A DNA stretch of 64,000 nt from CAXBDP01 sp963974465 (GTDB lineage Bacteria > Bacteroidota > Bacteroidia > Cytophagales > Cyclobacteriaceae): the NCBI GenBank assembly GCA_049340005.1, contig JBMPIY010000003.1; one strand, 5' to 3'. The position numbers were made by a program, and so were the translations under genes. The notes below the pieces were generated by a model that was given only the letters and a program-made list of their open reading frames with translations, did no database searches and was not told the origin of the DNA. Position 1 is the first letter of the stretch; each line of letters opens with the position of its first letter. This document shows positions 1-8,411 of the stretch, in pieces.

Positions 1-1
1 C

Positions 2-652
2 AATTCATTTGAACTTACGCAGGTATTCAAAGGGATGTACAATTTCACTTTGGGCTACCAGGCTGCTAGTAATGTAATTACCGAAGTTCCTTTTCAAGAC
101 GATGAAAATCAGACTACTACATTTATGAATACCAATTTGAATAATAGCTATTCGTACATGGCTCGATTGGTAATTCCTACTGAAGTAACTCCTTGGTGGA
201 GCATCAATACCTTTGGTAATATTAGCTATCAACAGTTCAAAGCTGAATTGGACAATTTCGAAATCGACAATTCAAGATGGACGGTATATCTACAAAATCA
301 GCATTCATTCTCACTACCACATGGCGTCAAGTTCGAAATGAGTGGAACTTATCGCGGCCCCATCTATTATGGAGTGTACCAAATTGGCGGACAATTATGG
401 GCTGATGCTGGAATCAAAAAGTCATTCATGGACAACAAGCTCGATTTGGCCATCAATGCTACCGATATATTCAGATCGAGAAGAGATAAGTTGTTTGTAG
501 ATTTCCAAAACCAGAATACAGTGATGGATAACTATCAGGGTAATCAAAGTGTAAGGTTCACCGTAAGGTATAGATTTAGCCGTGGCGAGAAATTCCAATC
601 GCAAGCGAGAGGCGTTGGAAATCAAGATGAACTGATGCGTACCGGGAATTAA
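2..652 (+). CDS. Outer-membrane beta-barrel protein, C-terminal part (5' end outside window)
   Basis: The open frame runs in from the left edge, so only the last 216 or so residues are present. It consists of alternating amphipathic strands rich in aromatic and polar residues (for example GNISYQQF, YLQNQHSFSLP, YRGPIYYG). Its end resembles the C-terminal half of the OMP_b-brl_3 family, the TonB-receptor-like barrels common in Bacteroidota. The likely location is the outer membrane. The substrate cannot be told from this fragment. The last residues (ELMRTGN) do not end in the usual aromatic barrel signature, which is common in this family. An internal ATG at 35 is not the true start, because the frame stays open upstream of it. 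A hairpin terminator follows 30 bases downstream. Confidence 0.75.
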   Translation, partial: NSFELTQVFKGMYNFTLGYQAASNVITEVPFQDDENQTTTFMNTNLNNSYSYMARLVIPTEVTPWWSINTFGNISYQQFKAELDNFEIDNSRWTVYLQNQHSFSLPHGVKFEMSGTYRGPIYYGVYQIGGQLWADAGIKKSFMDNKLDLAINATDIFRSRRDKLFVDFQNQNTVMDNYQGNQSVRFTVRYRFSRGEKFQSQARGVGNQDELMRTGN

Positions 653-683
653 GCCAGACAATTAAAAAATGTTGATATTTTAC

Positions 684-716
684 AAAAAGCTGAATGAAAG
701 TCTCATTTGGCTTTTT
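684..716 (+). terminator. Rho-independent terminator of the barrel gene
   Basis: A 14-base stem begins AAAAAGC and pairs with GGCTTTTT after a loop of about five bases, with two mismatched or wobble positions. It ends in a T run. It lies 31 bases after the stop of the outer-membrane barrel gene and argues against the short reading frame that overlaps it. Confidence 0.6.
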
Positions 717-805
717 GTGTTGGTATTCTTATCCGTGAAAAACTCCCTTTGCCTGCATAATTTTATAATTAATCATTTTATCGCTCATTTTGGATCGTTC
801 ATTGC

Positions 806-813
806 TAATTTTG
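806..813 (+). promoter_or_regulatory. Bacteroidota-type -7 element (TAATTTTG)
   Basis: TAATTTTG fits the Bacteroidota -7 consensus TAnnTTTG and lies 24 bases before the ATG at 838. A TTTG at 789-792 could serve as the upstream element, but the 13-base gap is shorter than usual. It is the likely promoter of the LolA-like gene. Confidence 0.4.
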
Positions 814-837
814 GAGAGGAAACTAAATTACCAAAAC

Positions 838-1557
838 ATGAGAAAATTATTTAGAGGAGTCGCTACAGCATTATTACTGGTGGGTGTAATGTCCGTGCAA
901 GCGCAAAGTGTAGATGAGATTTTGGCAAAACATTTCGAGACAATCGGTCAGTCGAAATTGAGCAATGTGCAAACAATGCAAACCGAAGGCAAAATTGTTG
1001 TTCAAGGTTTGGAAATCCCTTTCAATCAGAAATACAAAAGAGAAGGGAAATTCTATATGGAATCTTCCTTCCAAGGGATGAAGATGGTACAGGCATTCAA
1101 TGGTGAAACAGGCTGGCAAGTAAACCCACTTATGGGTATGACTGAGCCACAAGATTTATCTGGTATGGAGCTGAAAAATGCTCTCGAAAACTCTGATATT
1201 GATGGACCTTTGCACAACTACGCTGCAAAAGGACATAAAGTAGAATTACTTGGTAACGACACCTTCGAAGGTGCTGATGTATTTAAAATAAAGCTTACTA
1301 AGTCTGACGGAACAGAAGCTACTTACTTCATGGATGCAGATAACTACGTTTTGCTTAAAACAGAAGTAACCATGGTAGTAGAAGGAAACACAGTGACTTC
1401 TAGCGCAATAATGGGTAATTACAAAGAAGTGGACGGAGTAATGATGGCACACAGCATCACCACAAGTGCAATGGGTCAAAGCATGAATTTGATCTTAGAT
1501 AAGGTGGAATTCGGTGTAGAAGTAGATGATTCCTTATTTACTAAACCAGGCAAGTAA
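838..1557 (+). CDS. Secreted LolA-like (outer membrane lipoprotein-sorting-like) protein
   Basis: The 239-residue protein starts with a signal peptide (MRKLFRG, a hydrophobic stretch, then VQAQS). The mature part opens with DEILAKHFETIGQSKLSNVQTM, a pattern typical of LolA/LolB-fold proteins of Bacteroidota annotated as outer-membrane lipoprotein-sorting-like. The rest is predicted beta-rich with short repeats of the kind seen in half-barrel lipid carriers (YFMDADNYVLLKTE). The ATG at 838 was chosen over an upstream ATG at 790, because only the later start gives a clean signal peptide and leaves room for the TAATTTTG promoter. The function is likely periplasmic lipid or lipoprotein handling, but no catalytic residues are visible. 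The gene stands alone between two terminators. Confidence 0.6.
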   Translation: MRKLFRGVATALLLVGVMSVQAQSVDEILAKHFETIGQSKLSNVQTMQTEGKIVVQGLEIPFNQKYKREGKFYMESSFQGMKMVQAFNGETGWQVNPLMGMTEPQDLSGMELKNALENSDIDGPLHNYAAKGHKVELLGNDTFEGADVFKIKLTKSDGTEATYFMDADNYVLLKTEVTMVVEGNTVTSSAIMGNYKEVDGVMMAHSITTSAMGQSMNLILDKVEFGVEVDDSLFTKPGK

Positions 1558-1581
1558 TTCCTTGTCAAAATAAAATTATAC

Positions 1582-1618
1582 AAATAGCCATCGATGAAAA
1601 TCTGATGGCTATTTTTTT
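1582..1618 (+). terminator. Rho-independent terminator
   Basis: AAATAGCCATC pairs with GATGGCTATTT and is followed by seven T residues. It terminates the LolA-like gene. It overlaps the upstream ATG at 1605 of the next frame, which supports 1638 as that gene's real start. Confidence 0.8.
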
Positions 1619-1637
1619 GCCCAAAACAGAACAAACA

Positions 1638-4600
1638 ATGAAAAAATATCTATTAGCACTCCTTCTGCTCCTAAGCTTTCAGATCCAAGCTCAAGAAACG
1701 CCACTAAGTACCGCCACATTTGGTGCAATGGAAGTGCGACAAATTGGCCCAGCTACAACGAGCGGAAGGATAAGCACCCTCGATGCAGTTCACAGCAATC
1801 CTAATATACTTTGGGTAGGTGCTGGTGGTGGTGGAGTATGGAAAAGTGAAAATGGAGGAACCACCTTTAAGTCCGTATTTGAAAAACACACCCAATCTAT
1901 TGGCAACATTGCTATCGATCAGCAGCATCCCGAAACTGTGTGGGTAGGCACAGGAGAGCCATGGATTCGTAATTCAGTATCTATTGGCAATGGCATTTAC
2001 AAAACGGTAGATGGTGGAGAAAATTGGACACATTTAGGCTTGGATGCCACCGAGCGCATAGCCAAAGTGATTATCCACCCACAAGATCCAAACATCGTGT
2101 ATGTGGCAGCGATGGGTCCACTTTGGGCCAATGGCGAAGATCGTGGAGTGTACAAAACAATCGATGGCGGTCAAACTTGGAAAAAAATCCTATATATAGA
2201 TCAAAGGACAGGAGCTTCCGATTTGGCTATGGACCCTGCTAATCCGGAAATCCTGTATGCAGGAATGTATTCTTTCAGAAGGACTGCATACGATTTTGTT
2301 TCCGGAGGTGAAGGTTCTGGACTATACAAAAGCACTGATGGCGGCGCAAATTGGACGGAATTGAAGCAAGATTTGCATCCAGGAATGAAGGGCAGAATTG
2401 CCCTAAGTGTAACTCCGGCAAATCCAGATGTAGTGTATGCTTTAATAGAAAGTGACAGCACAGCATTGTTCAGGTCGAGCAACAAAGGTGAAAACTGGAC
2501 AGAAATGAATCGCACCAGAACAGTAAGCGAGCGTCCTTTTTATTTTTCATTATTGGTAGCAGATCCAACAGATTCCTCCCGCATTTACAAGCCTGGGCTC
2601 AACCTCAATGTAAGTAGCGATGGAGGAAAAGTCTTTGCGACGCCATACAATGTTAACCCGTTAGGCGGAATTCACGTCGATCATCATGCATTATGGGTAG
2701 GTTCCAAAGACAATAGCTTACTTTATCTAGGTACAGATGGTGGCTTATATACTTCACGTAATGGTGGTAGCAATTGGTCATTTAATCGAAGTTTACCTGT
2801 ATCGCAGTTTTATCATGTAAGTGTGGACAATCAGCGTCCATACAATGTCTATGGCGGTTTGCAAGATAATGGGAGCTGGATGGGGCCATCACGTGGCACA
2901 GGTGGTATTCGCATTGCAGATTGGAAAAATGTTGGTGGTGGAGATGGATTTTATGTTTTTCCCGATCCTGAGGACTCCAATATTGTGTATTGGCAATCGC
3001 AAGGTGGAAATGTGCAGCGTTTTTATTTGAAAACAAGAGAGGCTAAATCCATAAAACCGACTAAAACTGCTGAAGAAGATAATCTTAGATTCAACTGGAA
3101 TGCGCCAGTTCATATTGGTGCCAAAAGCAATGATCTCTATATAGGTGCTCAGTACCTTTATCGCTCCAGTGACAGAGGAGATACTTGGACAAGAATATCA
3201 CCTGACCTCACTACAAATGACACTACCAAGCAGCAGCAAACTTCATCTGGCGGTTTGAGTAAAGAAAATACAAGTGCCGAAAATCACACTACGCTTATTA
3301 CAATTAAAGAGTCGCCTCTAAATGATCAATTGATATGGGCTGGAACAGATGACGGCAACTTACAAATCACTCGAAATGGTGGTAAAAGCTGGGAAAATGT
3401 AATCAGCAATGTGCCAAACTTACCAGCAAATACTTGGGTAAGTTATGTGGAGGCAAGCCACTCTGTAGAGGGTCGTGCATTTGCTACATTCGATGGGCAT
3501 CGTGCGGGCGATATGAATAGCTATGTGTATATGACCGAAGATTATGGCAAAACATGGAAAGCACTTGTAGATGAAAATATCAGCGGATATGCCCATGTAA
3601 TTCGTGAAGATCCTAAGAGTGAAAATCTGTTGTTTTTAGGTACCGAATTTGGCTTATTCATCTCTATAGATACAGGTAAAAATTGGGTGCGTTTCGAAGG
3701 AAATATGCCTCCAGTGGCGGTATTCGATATGGTTATCCACCCGATAGACAATGATTTGGTGATGGCAACGCATGGTCGTGGTATTTTCATTTTGGATGAT
3801 ATTACCGCTTTGCGCGGACTCAAACCAGAGGTGTTGGATACGGATGTTGCATTATTGCCTAGCCGTACATACAGAATTGGCGCTTTTGGTGGTCAGCAAA
3901 TCTACCCTGGTGATGATGAGTATGTGGGACCTAACCCTACGGAGGAGGCTACTATTTCTTATTACTTGAAAAAGCGCCATGTATTTGGAGATTTGAAGGT
4001 AGAAGTACTTGATGATAATGGTGATGTAATTGCAGAATTACAAGCTGGAAAATCAAGAGGGATAAATAAAGTAGCATGGCCAGCCAGACAAAAGGCGCCA
4101 AGAGTACCTAGTTCTCAAAATACCATCAGCGCCAATTCTATATTTGGTCCGGCTTATCCTCCAGGCGAGTATAAAGTGCGGGTGGTAAAAGGAGATGAAA
4201 CCCACGAAGGAAGTATTCTCTTGGAATATGACCCTGCCTCACCACATTCCACAGCCGATAGAGAATTGCAATACAAAGTAGTGATGGATGCATACAATCT
4301 ACTGGAGGACTTAGGCTTTCTCAATGCTCAGCTATTGGATGTGAAAAGCCAAACAGACTCAGCTATTGTGAAGACAAATGGTAAATTGAAAGATGATCTT
4401 GAAAACTTCTCTAAACTAATGGAAGACTTACATAAGAGATTGGTAAGTACTGAATCAAATCAATTTGGTAGTGATGAGAAATTGAGAGAAAAAATAGCAG
4501 AGATTTATGGTGGAGTAAGTCGTTTTCAAGGTAGGCCAACACAGAGCCAAATTGATGGACTAGAAGCACTTAAAGTGGATGCAGCCAAAGAAAGAACCAA

Positions 4601-4715
4601 AGCAGAACAGGCATTCGATCAGATATTGACAAGTATTAATTCCTCACTTATGAATGAAAACCTTGCGGAAATAAAACTACTTAGCAAAGAGGAATACGAT
4701 AAGCAAGAGCAGTAA
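1638..4715 (+). CDS. Large secreted BNR/VPS10-type beta-propeller protein
   Basis: This 1025-residue protein has a signal peptide (MKKYLLALLLLLSFQIQAQ). At least ten Asp-box/BNR repeats (S/T-x-D/N-x-G-x-x-W/F) are spread over residues 60-720, for example KSENGGTTF, KTVDGGENW, KTIDGGQTW, KSTDGGANW, TSRNGGSNW, RSSDRGDTW, TRNGGKSW and TEDYGKTW. They indicate one or two beta-propellers of the sortilin/VPS10 or exo-sialidase-like class. The final 250 residues form a separate region, a beta domain followed by a charged helical tail. Bacteroidota homologues are often called glycosyl hydrolases, but Asp boxes are structural, so enzyme activity is unproven. There is no C-terminal type IX sorting domain. 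It is a single gene flanked by terminators. Confidence 0.75.
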   Translation: MKKYLLALLLLLSFQIQAQETPLSTATFGAMEVRQIGPATTSGRISTLDAVHSNPNILWVGAGGGGVWKSENGGTTFKSVFEKHTQSIGNIAIDQQHPETVWVGTGEPWIRNSVSIGNGIYKTVDGGENWTHLGLDATERIAKVIIHPQDPNIVYVAAMGPLWANGEDRGVYKTIDGGQTWKKILYIDQRTGASDLAMDPANPEILYAGMYSFRRTAYDFVSGGEGSGLYKSTDGGANWTELKQDLHPGMKGRIALSVTPANPDVVYALIESDSTALFRSSNKGENWTEMNRTRTVSERPFYFSLLVADPTDSSRIYKPGLNLNVSSDGGKVFATPYNVNPLGGIHVDHHALWVGSKDNSLLYLGTDGGLYTSRNGGSNWSFNRSLPVSQFYHVSVDNQRPYNVYGGLQDNGSWMGPSRGTGGIRIADWKNVGGGDGFYVFPDPEDSNIVYWQSQGGNVQRFYLKTREAKSIKPTKTAEEDNLRFNWNAPVHIGAKSNDLYIGAQYLYRSSDRGDTWTRISPDLTTNDTTKQQQTSSGGLSKENTSAENHTTLITIKESPLNDQLIWAGTDDGNLQITRNGGKSWENVISNVPNLPANTWVSYVEASHSVEGRAFATFDGHRAGDMNSYVYMTEDYGKTWKALVDENISGYAHVIREDPKSENLLFLGTEFGLFISIDTGKNWVRFEGNMPPVAVFDMVIHPIDNDLVMATHGRGIFILDDITALRGLKPEVLDTDVALLPSRTYRIGAFGGQQIYPGDDEYVGPNPTEEATISYYLKKRHVFGDLKVEVLDDNGDVIAELQAGKSRGINKVAWPARQKAPRVPSSQNTISANSIFGPAYPPGEYKVRVVKGDETHEGSILLEYDPASPHSTADRELQYKVVMDAYNLLEDLGFLNAQLLDVKSQTDSAIVKTNGKLKDDLENFSKLMEDLHKRLVSTESNQFGSDEKLREKIAEIYGGVSRFQGRPTQSQIDGLEALKVDAAKERTKAEQAFDQILTSINSSLMNENLAEIKLLSKEEYDKQEQ

Positions 4716-4736
4716 TCGTATTTTCCATTAGAATTG

Positions 4737-4776
4737 AAAAACCCAAGGTGAAGGAATTTCATCTTGGGCTTTTTTT
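4737..4776. terminator. Bidirectional terminator between convergent genes
   Basis: AAAACCCAAGGTGAA pairs with TTCATCTTGGGCTTTTTT. An A run on the left and a T run on the right allow termination of both the BNR protein gene and the reverse ppa gene. Confidence 0.75.
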
Positions 4777-4793
4777 GATATTTTGAGCAATCT

Positions 4794-5345
4794 TTATTTA
4801 ATCAGTTGTTGATATTCCTGCTTATAAAGTTCAATACTTTCTTGAACGATTTTGAGAGCCACACTTTTCGGCAAGAAGCTCTCCACAACTACTTCCTTAT
4901 TCTCTAGTTTTTTGTAATCTTCAAAAAAGCGAAGTACTTCTTTTTCGATATTTGGAGGTAATTGGTCTATATCATCGATATAGTTTACCGAAATATCATG
5001 TTGAGCTACGGCGATAATTTTATCGTCTTTTTCGCCACCATCAATCATTCGCATTACACCGATTACTTTGGCACTTACAAGGCAGAGAGGCTGAAAATCA
5101 ATTTGAGAAATGACCAATATATCTAGCGGGTCATTATCGTCGCAATAAGTTTGAGGGATGAAGCCATAATTGGCTGGATAATGTACTGCAGAGAACAATA
5201 CGCGGTCTAGTTTCAAAAGGCCACTTTTTTTGTCGAGCTCATACTTGGCTTTGCTGCCTTTGGATATTTCTATAATGGCATTTACGATTTCGGGAGATTC
5301 TTCACCAAATTCCACTGAGTGCCATGGATGATATGCTTTTTTCAT
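4794..5345 (-). CDS. ppa: Inorganic pyrophosphatase (family I)
   Basis: This 183-residue enzyme hydrolyses pyrophosphate to phosphate in the cytoplasm and so pulls biosynthetic reactions forward. The family I signature D-x-D-P-x-D is present as DNDPLD (Asp70, Asp72, Asp75), inside YCDDNDPLDILV. Upstream, the conserved HYPANYGFIPQT segment supplies substrate-binding residues. Its length is normal for the bacterial family. It is the last gene of a reverse run DedA - Rieske - ppa with a gap of only 27 bases to the Rieske gene, so co-transcription is likely, although no functional link is obvious. It ends at a shared bidirectional terminator. Confidence 0.95.
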   Translation of the reverse strand: MKKAYHPWHSVEFGEESPEIVNAIIEISKGSKAKYELDKKSGLLKLDRVLFSAVHYPANYGFIPQTYCDDNDPLDILVISQIDFQPLCLVSAKVIGVMRMIDGGEKDDKIIAVAQHDISVNYIDDIDQLPPNIEKEVLRFFEDYKKLENKEVVVESFLPKSVALKIVQESIELYKQEYQQLIK

Positions 5346-5372
5346 AGTCTAAAATTTTTAAATCAATATTCC

Positions 5373-5705
5373 TTACAATTCAGGAACGCCCACAAAGATA
5401 CCCTCCTGCTCTTGCTTTACTTGAAAAATTTTTGCGTCACGGCAACGATTCATCGCTTCTTTTCCAGTTTCCAAATTGAATCTGTACGTATGCCAAGGGC
5501 AAATCACCTCATTTTCTGCATTTAATGTGCCTTTGGATAATGAATCACCCAAGTGAGGGCAATCATTCTCAATGGCGTAAAAAACCTCCCGCTTATTTAC
5601 CATGCATATTTTCAGATCACCCAATCGGATCACTCTTTTGCTATTTTCCGGGATAGCTTGGACTGCTTCTTCTTTACTTCTAAAAACTTTATACCATTTC
5701 ATCAT
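5373..5705 (-). CDS. Rieske [2Fe-2S] ferredoxin-like protein
   Basis: This 110-residue protein is essentially a stand-alone Rieske domain. Cluster ligands are visible as CPH (Cys49, His51) and CPWH (Cys69, His72), the two CxH and CxxH boxes of the fold. There is no signal peptide or membrane segment, so it is a soluble cytoplasmic electron carrier of the NirD/BphF type. Its redox partner is not encoded nearby. Two adjacent Met codons (5705 and 5702) are both possible starts. It lies between a DedA-like gene and ppa on the same strand. The GCGGGAGG octamer falls inside it (5585-5592), encoding Arg-Glu-Val. Confidence 0.85.
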   Translation of the reverse strand: MMKWYKVFRSKEEAVQAIPENSKRVIRLGDLKICMVNKREVFYAIENDCPHLGDSLSKGTLNAENEVICPWHTYRFNLETGKEAMNRCRDAKIFQVKQEQEGIFVGVPEL

Positions 5706-5746
5706 TCAATAGTGTTTGAATAAATTTAGGATAGATAAGGCAGGAA

Positions 5747-6331
5747 TCAAAAGCTATTTGCCTTCCAGATAATGTAGGCATACACAATAAAGCGAGCGAG
5801 TCTAAATAGAGAGTAGAGAGCAAATTTTCGAGGAGGATAGCCTACAGAGCCTACAAGCATACAAATAGCTGAAAAAGGAAGCGGCGTTATAGAAGCTACA
5901 ATGATTAAAAATGCGCCATATTCTTGGAGGTACAATTCGTATTTGCGGAAATAGCGACGCTTGAGATAACGATACCATACTGTATATCGAAACCGTTTGC
6001 CAATAAAATATGCTACCCAGCCTGCAGCATAGGAAATGAACATTAAGGCCAGTAATATTTGGATGTAGGTATTTACATCGCCACGATTGAGCCCCCAAAT
6101 CATAAATATCTCAGGAGGAATAATCCCAAAGAGCATTTCGGAAGCTGTGTAAATCAAAAACATCACTTTGGGTCTGCTATAAAGCGGTTCCAGCCAGCTG
6201 ATGCTATCTACATCTAAATTTTTCTTAAAGAAAATAAAGCCCAATACGAGAATTGCGAGGAAGGCAAAGCCCTTGAGCAAATTGCTAATAAAAAATTGAT
6301 TTCTACTTTTATATTTTATCTCCTCAGACAT
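5747..6331 (-). CDS. DedA/VTT-domain membrane protein
   Basis: The 194-residue integral membrane protein has about five hydrophobic segments. It contains a VTT (SNARE-associated, DedA/TVP38-like) core: PPEIFMIWGL is followed by a re-entrant stretch and the ASITPLPFSAICMLVGSVG motif, then PPRKF. Members of the family move or flip polyprenyl-phosphate and phospholipid carriers and support envelope homeostasis. The substrate here is unknown. It is the first gene of the short reverse run leading to the Rieske protein and ppa. The conserved R-x-x-P pattern appears only in part, so this is a divergent DedA member. Confidence 0.75.
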   Translation of the reverse strand: MSEEIKYKSRNQFFISNLLKGFAFLAILVLGFIFFKKNLDVDSISWLEPLYSRPKVMFLIYTASEMLFGIIPPEIFMIWGLNRGDVNTYIQILLALMFISYAAGWVAYFIGKRFRYTVWYRYLKRRYFRKYELYLQEYGAFLIIVASITPLPFSAICMLVGSVGYPPRKFALYSLFRLARFIVYAYIIWKANSF

Positions 6332-6460
6332 ACATCGGTATTACCTTGCAAAATTAGACAAAAGAAAATGAAGCAAAAGCACAAGCTTATAATTAAGTAA
6401 GCTTACAGAGATTTCATTTTGATTGAATATATGTAACTTATGCTATCAAATTCAACCGCT

Positions 6461-7777
6461 ATGAACGTACGAAGTATCAAAAGGTCTATTCTAATTATTA
6501 TTTTATTTTCAAGTAGTCTTTCAATTGCTCAAACGCCACAATCGATGGTGGAAACCATAATGAAAGCTTCCGATTCTGTAGAGCCTCAAGTAATTGAGTG
6601 GAGACGACATTTTCATCAAAACCCAGAGCTATCTAATAGAGAGTTTCAAACAGGTAAAACCATTGCTCAGCATCTTAGCGAAATGGGTTTTGAAGTACAA
6701 TCTGAGGTCGCTTTGACTGGTGTTGTGGCGTTGTTGAAAGGAGGCAAGCCGGGCCCAGTTGTCGCCCTAAGAGCCGATATAGATGGATTGCCTGTGATTG
6801 AAAGGGTAGATTTGCCATTCAAATCGGTGGTTACTTCTACTTATATGGATCAGGAAGTTGGCGTGATGCATGCTTGTGGCCACGATACGCACATAGCGAT
6901 GCTGCTAGGTGCCGCCAAAATACTTTCCGAAATGAAAGCTGAAATTCCAGGTACTATTAAATTTATATTTCAACCTGCGGAAGAAGGTGCACCAAGAGGA
7001 GAAGAAGGCGGAGCGAGCTTGATGGTGAAAGAAGGAGTATTGAAAAATCCTGATGTAGATGTAATTTTTGGTATTCATATAAATGCCCAAACAGAAGTAG
7101 GCACTTTAAAATACAGAGCGGGAGGGTTAATGGCCGCTGCTGATATTTTCAGAATCAATATAAAAGGCAAGCAAACTCATGGTTCTACACCTTGGACAGG
7201 CATCGACCCTATCATCGTGGCTTCTGATATTATCCAAGGATTTCAAAAAATTGTGAGTCGCCAAATGGATTTGACAGAAAATGCAGTCGTAATTTCAGTG
7301 GGCAAAATTGAATCAGGTGTAAGGAACAATATCATTCCAGAGTCGGCCTATTTGGAAGGTACTATACGCACATTAGATTATGATATGCAAGATGATGTCC
7401 ATCGCAGGATGCGCCATGTTGCGAAAACGATAGGTGATTTATATGGTGCAGAGGTCGAAATTGAAATCCAAAAGCAAACTCCAGTTACCTTTAATCACTT
7501 CGAATTAACAGCCCAAATGGAGCCTACCTTACAAAAGCTAACGCAAAATGGAGGTACCTTGATAAATTCCAAGGCGATCACTGGAGCAGAAGATTTTGCC
7601 TTTTATCAATTGGAAGTGCCGGGGATGTTTGTGTTTGTAGGTGGAATGACGCCCGGCCAGGATCCAAGTACCGCAGCTCCTCACCATACACCAGATTTCA
7701 GGATAGATGAAGCCGGAATGAAATTAGGCGTAAGAACGTATGCGATGTTGGCGCTAGATTATTTGTTTGGTCAATAA
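6461..7777 (+). CDS. Secreted M20D-family amidohydrolase/peptidase
   Basis: The product is about 438 residues. A hydrophobic N-terminus (ILIIILFSSSLSIAQ) predicts export to the periplasm. The M20D metal-binding motif MHACGHDTH is present (Cys, His and Asp ligands), preceded by RADIDGLPV and followed by QPAEEGAPRGEEGG with the catalytic Glu pair. The family hydrolyses N-acyl amino acids, indole-acetyl conjugates or N-acetyl-diaminopimelate. The true substrate cannot be read. I chose the ATG at 6461 (MNVRSIKRS) because it gives the most compact signal peptide. The in-frame ATG at 6440 adds seven residues. A second, divergent M20D protein lies at 9983-11302, so this organism keeps two exported paralogues within 5 kb. 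Confidence 0.85.
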   Translation: MNVRSIKRSILIIILFSSSLSIAQTPQSMVETIMKASDSVEPQVIEWRRHFHQNPELSNREFQTGKTIAQHLSEMGFEVQSEVALTGVVALLKGGKPGPVVALRADIDGLPVIERVDLPFKSVVTSTYMDQEVGVMHACGHDTHIAMLLGAAKILSEMKAEIPGTIKFIFQPAEEGAPRGEEGGASLMVKEGVLKNPDVDVIFGIHINAQTEVGTLKYRAGGLMAAADIFRINIKGKQTHGSTPWTGIDPIIVASDIIQGFQKIVSRQMDLTENAVVISVGKIESGVRNNIIPESAYLEGTIRTLDYDMQDDVHRRMRHVAKTIGDLYGAEVEIEIQKQTPVTFNHFELTAQMEPTLQKLTQNGGTLINSKAITGAEDFAFYQLEVPGMFVFVGGMTPGQDPSTAAPHHTPDFRIDEAGMKLGVRTYAMLALDYLFGQ

Positions 7778-7795
7778 TGACAGAATAAAAAATTT

Positions 7796-7832
7796 CTAAA
7801 AGCTCTTGAGAATTATTTCTTTAGGGCTTTTT
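7796..7832. terminator. Imperfect hairpin terminator
   Basis: AAAAGCTCTTGAGAA pairs imperfectly (about three mismatches) with TTCTTTAGGGCTTTT and ends in T residues. It lies between the convergent amidohydrolase and DinB genes and overlaps the last codon of the latter. Confidence 0.5.
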
Positions 7833-8376
7833 ATTTAGAAGGCATAGATAGAAGAACGCCACGAGCTTGTTCCAAATGCCTTCTTTCATGAGAAATCAAT
7901 ATTTCAAATGCCTTTTCGAGTTTGTAAACAATATTTTTATTCGCTGGCGATGAAACTATTACATCTTCCTCAATTAGAGGTTTGCAAGAACTTATTAAGT
8001 CGGCAAATACCACATTATGGTCAATGAGTTTTTGCACTATATCCACAGAAAAGTCTGAATTTGTAGGCTTCCAAATTCCAAGAGTTTTCAGCTTTTTGGG
8101 ATTATCCGGCTGCACCGATTTGTAGATTAAATTCCCAAAGAGCTTTACGAAAAAGGGTATTCTGGCTAATAGCGGTTTTTCTCTTTTGCCTGCCTTTAGG
8201 TCTTCTATTAGTGGGTAGTAACTTTCATTTATTCGAATAATATGATCTATATTTTGCGCAATGCTCCAAGTTTCAGCATTGGCTTTCCAATTCAATTGGT
8301 CTTGATTTAGCTGGCCAAAGAGCGTTTGAAATTCATCACTAATGGAAGCAAGCTCTTTATGCTGTTGAAAAGTCAT
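7831..8376 (-). CDS. DinB-family metal-binding protein
   Basis: The 181-residue protein has the four-helix DinB/YfiT-like pattern. The three expected metal-ligand histidines can be placed at His45 (in QNIDHI), His163 and His167 (in SHERRHLEQ). The W-S-x-x-Q-x-x-x-H-I motif in helix two is typical of the DinB_2 group. Such proteins are often thiol-dependent transferases (bacillithiol or mycothiol type) or are of unknown function, and Bacteroidota carry many. It has no signal peptide, so it is cytoplasmic. It is separated from the next reverse gene by only 35 bases, so it may be co-transcribed with the DUF697 protein. Confidence 0.8.
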   Translation of the reverse strand: MTFQQHKELASISDEFQTLFGQLNQDQLNWKANAETWSIAQNIDHIIRINESYYPLIEDLKAGKREKPLLARIPFFVKLFGNLIYKSVQPDNPKKLKTLGIWKPTNSDFSVDIVQKLIDHNVVFADLISSCKPLIEEDVIVSSPANKNIVYKLEKAFEILISHERRHLEQARGVLLSMPSK

Positions 8377-8411
8377 AGTAATGGTTTATGATTTGAATCT
8401 AATTATAGGGT

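Noticed and set aside
669..854. 61-residue reading frame between the barrel gene and the LolA-like gene
   Set aside because: It overlaps a strong hairpin terminator and the promoter of the next gene, and its amino acid composition is not gene-like.
1605..1637. Upstream ATG start for the BNR protein
   Set aside because: It lies in the terminator hairpin of the previous gene and gives no signal peptide, whereas the ATG at 1638 does.
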